From positions 1,324,590 to 1,388,589 of the forward strand of contig NZ_CP026993.1 of NCBI RefSeq assembly GCF_013407145.1: a DNA stretch of 64,000 nucleotides. The letters run 5' to 3'. The stretch is from Nitrosopumilus cobalaminigenes. GTDB taxonomy: Archaea; Thermoproteota; Nitrososphaeria; Nitrososphaerales; Nitrosopumilaceae. The notes under the pieces are model-generated. The model saw nothing but the letters and a program-made list of their open reading frames with translations, was not told the origin of the DNA and did not search any database. Below are positions 63,526-64,000 of the stretch, one piece after another (position 1 is the stretch's first letter; every line of letters begins with the position of its first letter). Made by a program: the position numbers and the translations under genes.

Positions 63526-64000
63526 TTTGAATTTACGTCTAGAATTCCTTGTGAAATAAGATATTCAATTGCAACTAATAGTTCATTTTCTGAAATAGTT
63601 TCATCTGCATACCAGACAAAAATATCGTGAACCCATACAGGAATTTTAGATTCAGTTTGCTCAGAATTATCAATTTGTAATGATTCTACCTGCGAATTAT
63701 TTTCAGATTCTTCTTCTTGTATTTCAACTGGAATTGGTATTGTTTCAGTCGAATTTTGGATAAATAATTCAGGCATACTTGATTTGATTACAGAAAATGT
63801 AGATGTTTTTTCACTTGTTCCAAATTCTGAAAAAATTCTCATATCATAGTATCCTACAAGAGATTCTTCATCTGCATCAGGTTCAAGATAATGTAAGATT
63901 TGAACAGTAAACAAATCATCATCTACAAATTTTGGAAAAATTTCAGTTGTTTTGATTATTTCACCATCACTTGATCTAATAATTTGCATGAAATGATATC
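63522..64000 (-). CDS. Exported Ig-like protein with thaumarchaeal IPxW C-terminal motif (5' end may be outside window)
   Basis: The frame is open to the right edge of the window. An ATG at 63989 is in frame but lacks a signal peptide, so the protein is probably longer. Visible: a beta-sandwich part (GEIIKTTEIFPKFVDDDLFT ... LVGYYDMRIFSEFGTSEKTS), an acidic linker, and a C-terminal helical motif IPVWVHDIFVWYADETISEN followed by ELLVAIEYLISQGILDV. That end resembles the IPxWIK...WW...I...Q.LI motif common on thaumarchaeal surface proteins. Confidence 0.6.
   Translation of the reverse strand, partial: YHFMQIIRSSDGEIIKTTEIFPKFVDDDLFTVQILHYLEPDADEESLVGYYDMRIFSEFGTSEKTSTFSVIKSSMPELFIQNSTETIPIPVEIQEEESENNSQVESLQIDNSEQTESKIPVWVHDIFVWYADETISENELLVAIEYLISQGILDVNSN

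Overview
The window is chromosome from an ammonia-oxidising thaumarchaeon close to Nitrosopumilus (Nitrososphaerota, marine group I). The evidence is a low-GC genome with TATA-box promoters sitting 20-30 nt in front of start codons, a TATA-binding protein, archaeal tRNA-modification and RNA-processing enzymes (archaeosine transglycosylase, Taw1, TiaS, Dph2, Kae1/Bud32, Csl4), a copper-based respiratory segment (Rieske, cytochrome b, plastocyanin-like protein), and a 1729-residue S-layer protein whose N-terminus I recognise as the Nitrosopumilus S-layer protein. No insertion sequence, prophage, CRISPR array or rRNA was seen. No gene-free stretch exceeds about 215 bases.

Layout: 1-5.3 kb, MoxR-type ATPase end plus VWA protein, a PLP enzyme with a rhodanese-like tail, an ASCH protein, tbp with a doubled TATA box, and two small unknowns. 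5.3-8.2 kb, a membrane-anchored unknown, a 58-residue helix-turn-helix-like small ORF, a divergent P-II protein, a structured intergenic element that may be a small RNA, an AsnC-type ligand-binding domain and Dus. 8.2-15.1 kb, three tandem genes for secreted calcium-binding proteins made almost wholly of 17, 17 and 20 thrombospondin-3-like repeats. 15.2-25.1 kb, mainly tRNA and RNA metabolism (Taw1, RdgB, Bud32, Kae1, YchF, AK6, TgtA, a ferredoxin, a beta-CASP nuclease, OGG) and tRNA-Arg. 25.1-28.1 kb, the Rieske-cytochrome b-blue copper operon. 28.1-38.3 kb, the cell-surface block: a giant membrane-anchored subtilase, a stalk-like membrane protein and the S-layer protein.

38.4-51.5 kb, a MoaD-MoeB fusion, threonine synthase, a nine-gene histidine operon with an embedded HAD phosphatase but no hisE, class II HMG-CoA reductase and a sugar dehydrogenase. 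51.5-64 kb, initiator tRNA-Met, TiaS, Dph2, a TPR protein, a zinc alcohol dehydrogenase, Csl4, prephenate dehydratase, IMP dehydrogenase and GMP synthase (the GMP branch), dihydropteroate synthase with MptE (the pterin branch), and small thaumarchaeal unknowns.

The most interesting items are: a putative structured small RNA at about 6.69-6.76 kb whose minus-strand promoter decamer is identical to that of the S-layer gene; the S-layer/stalk/subtilase cluster, where the 323-residue protein has the architecture expected of an S-layer anchor; the recently rearranged TSP3-repeat cluster with a five-repeat super-unit; a ferredoxin with an Asp in its second cluster motif; a covalently fused ubiquitin-like/E1 protein; and the HAD enzyme as candidate histidinol-phosphatase. 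All calls rest on reading the sequence and on recalled family knowledge; no search was run.
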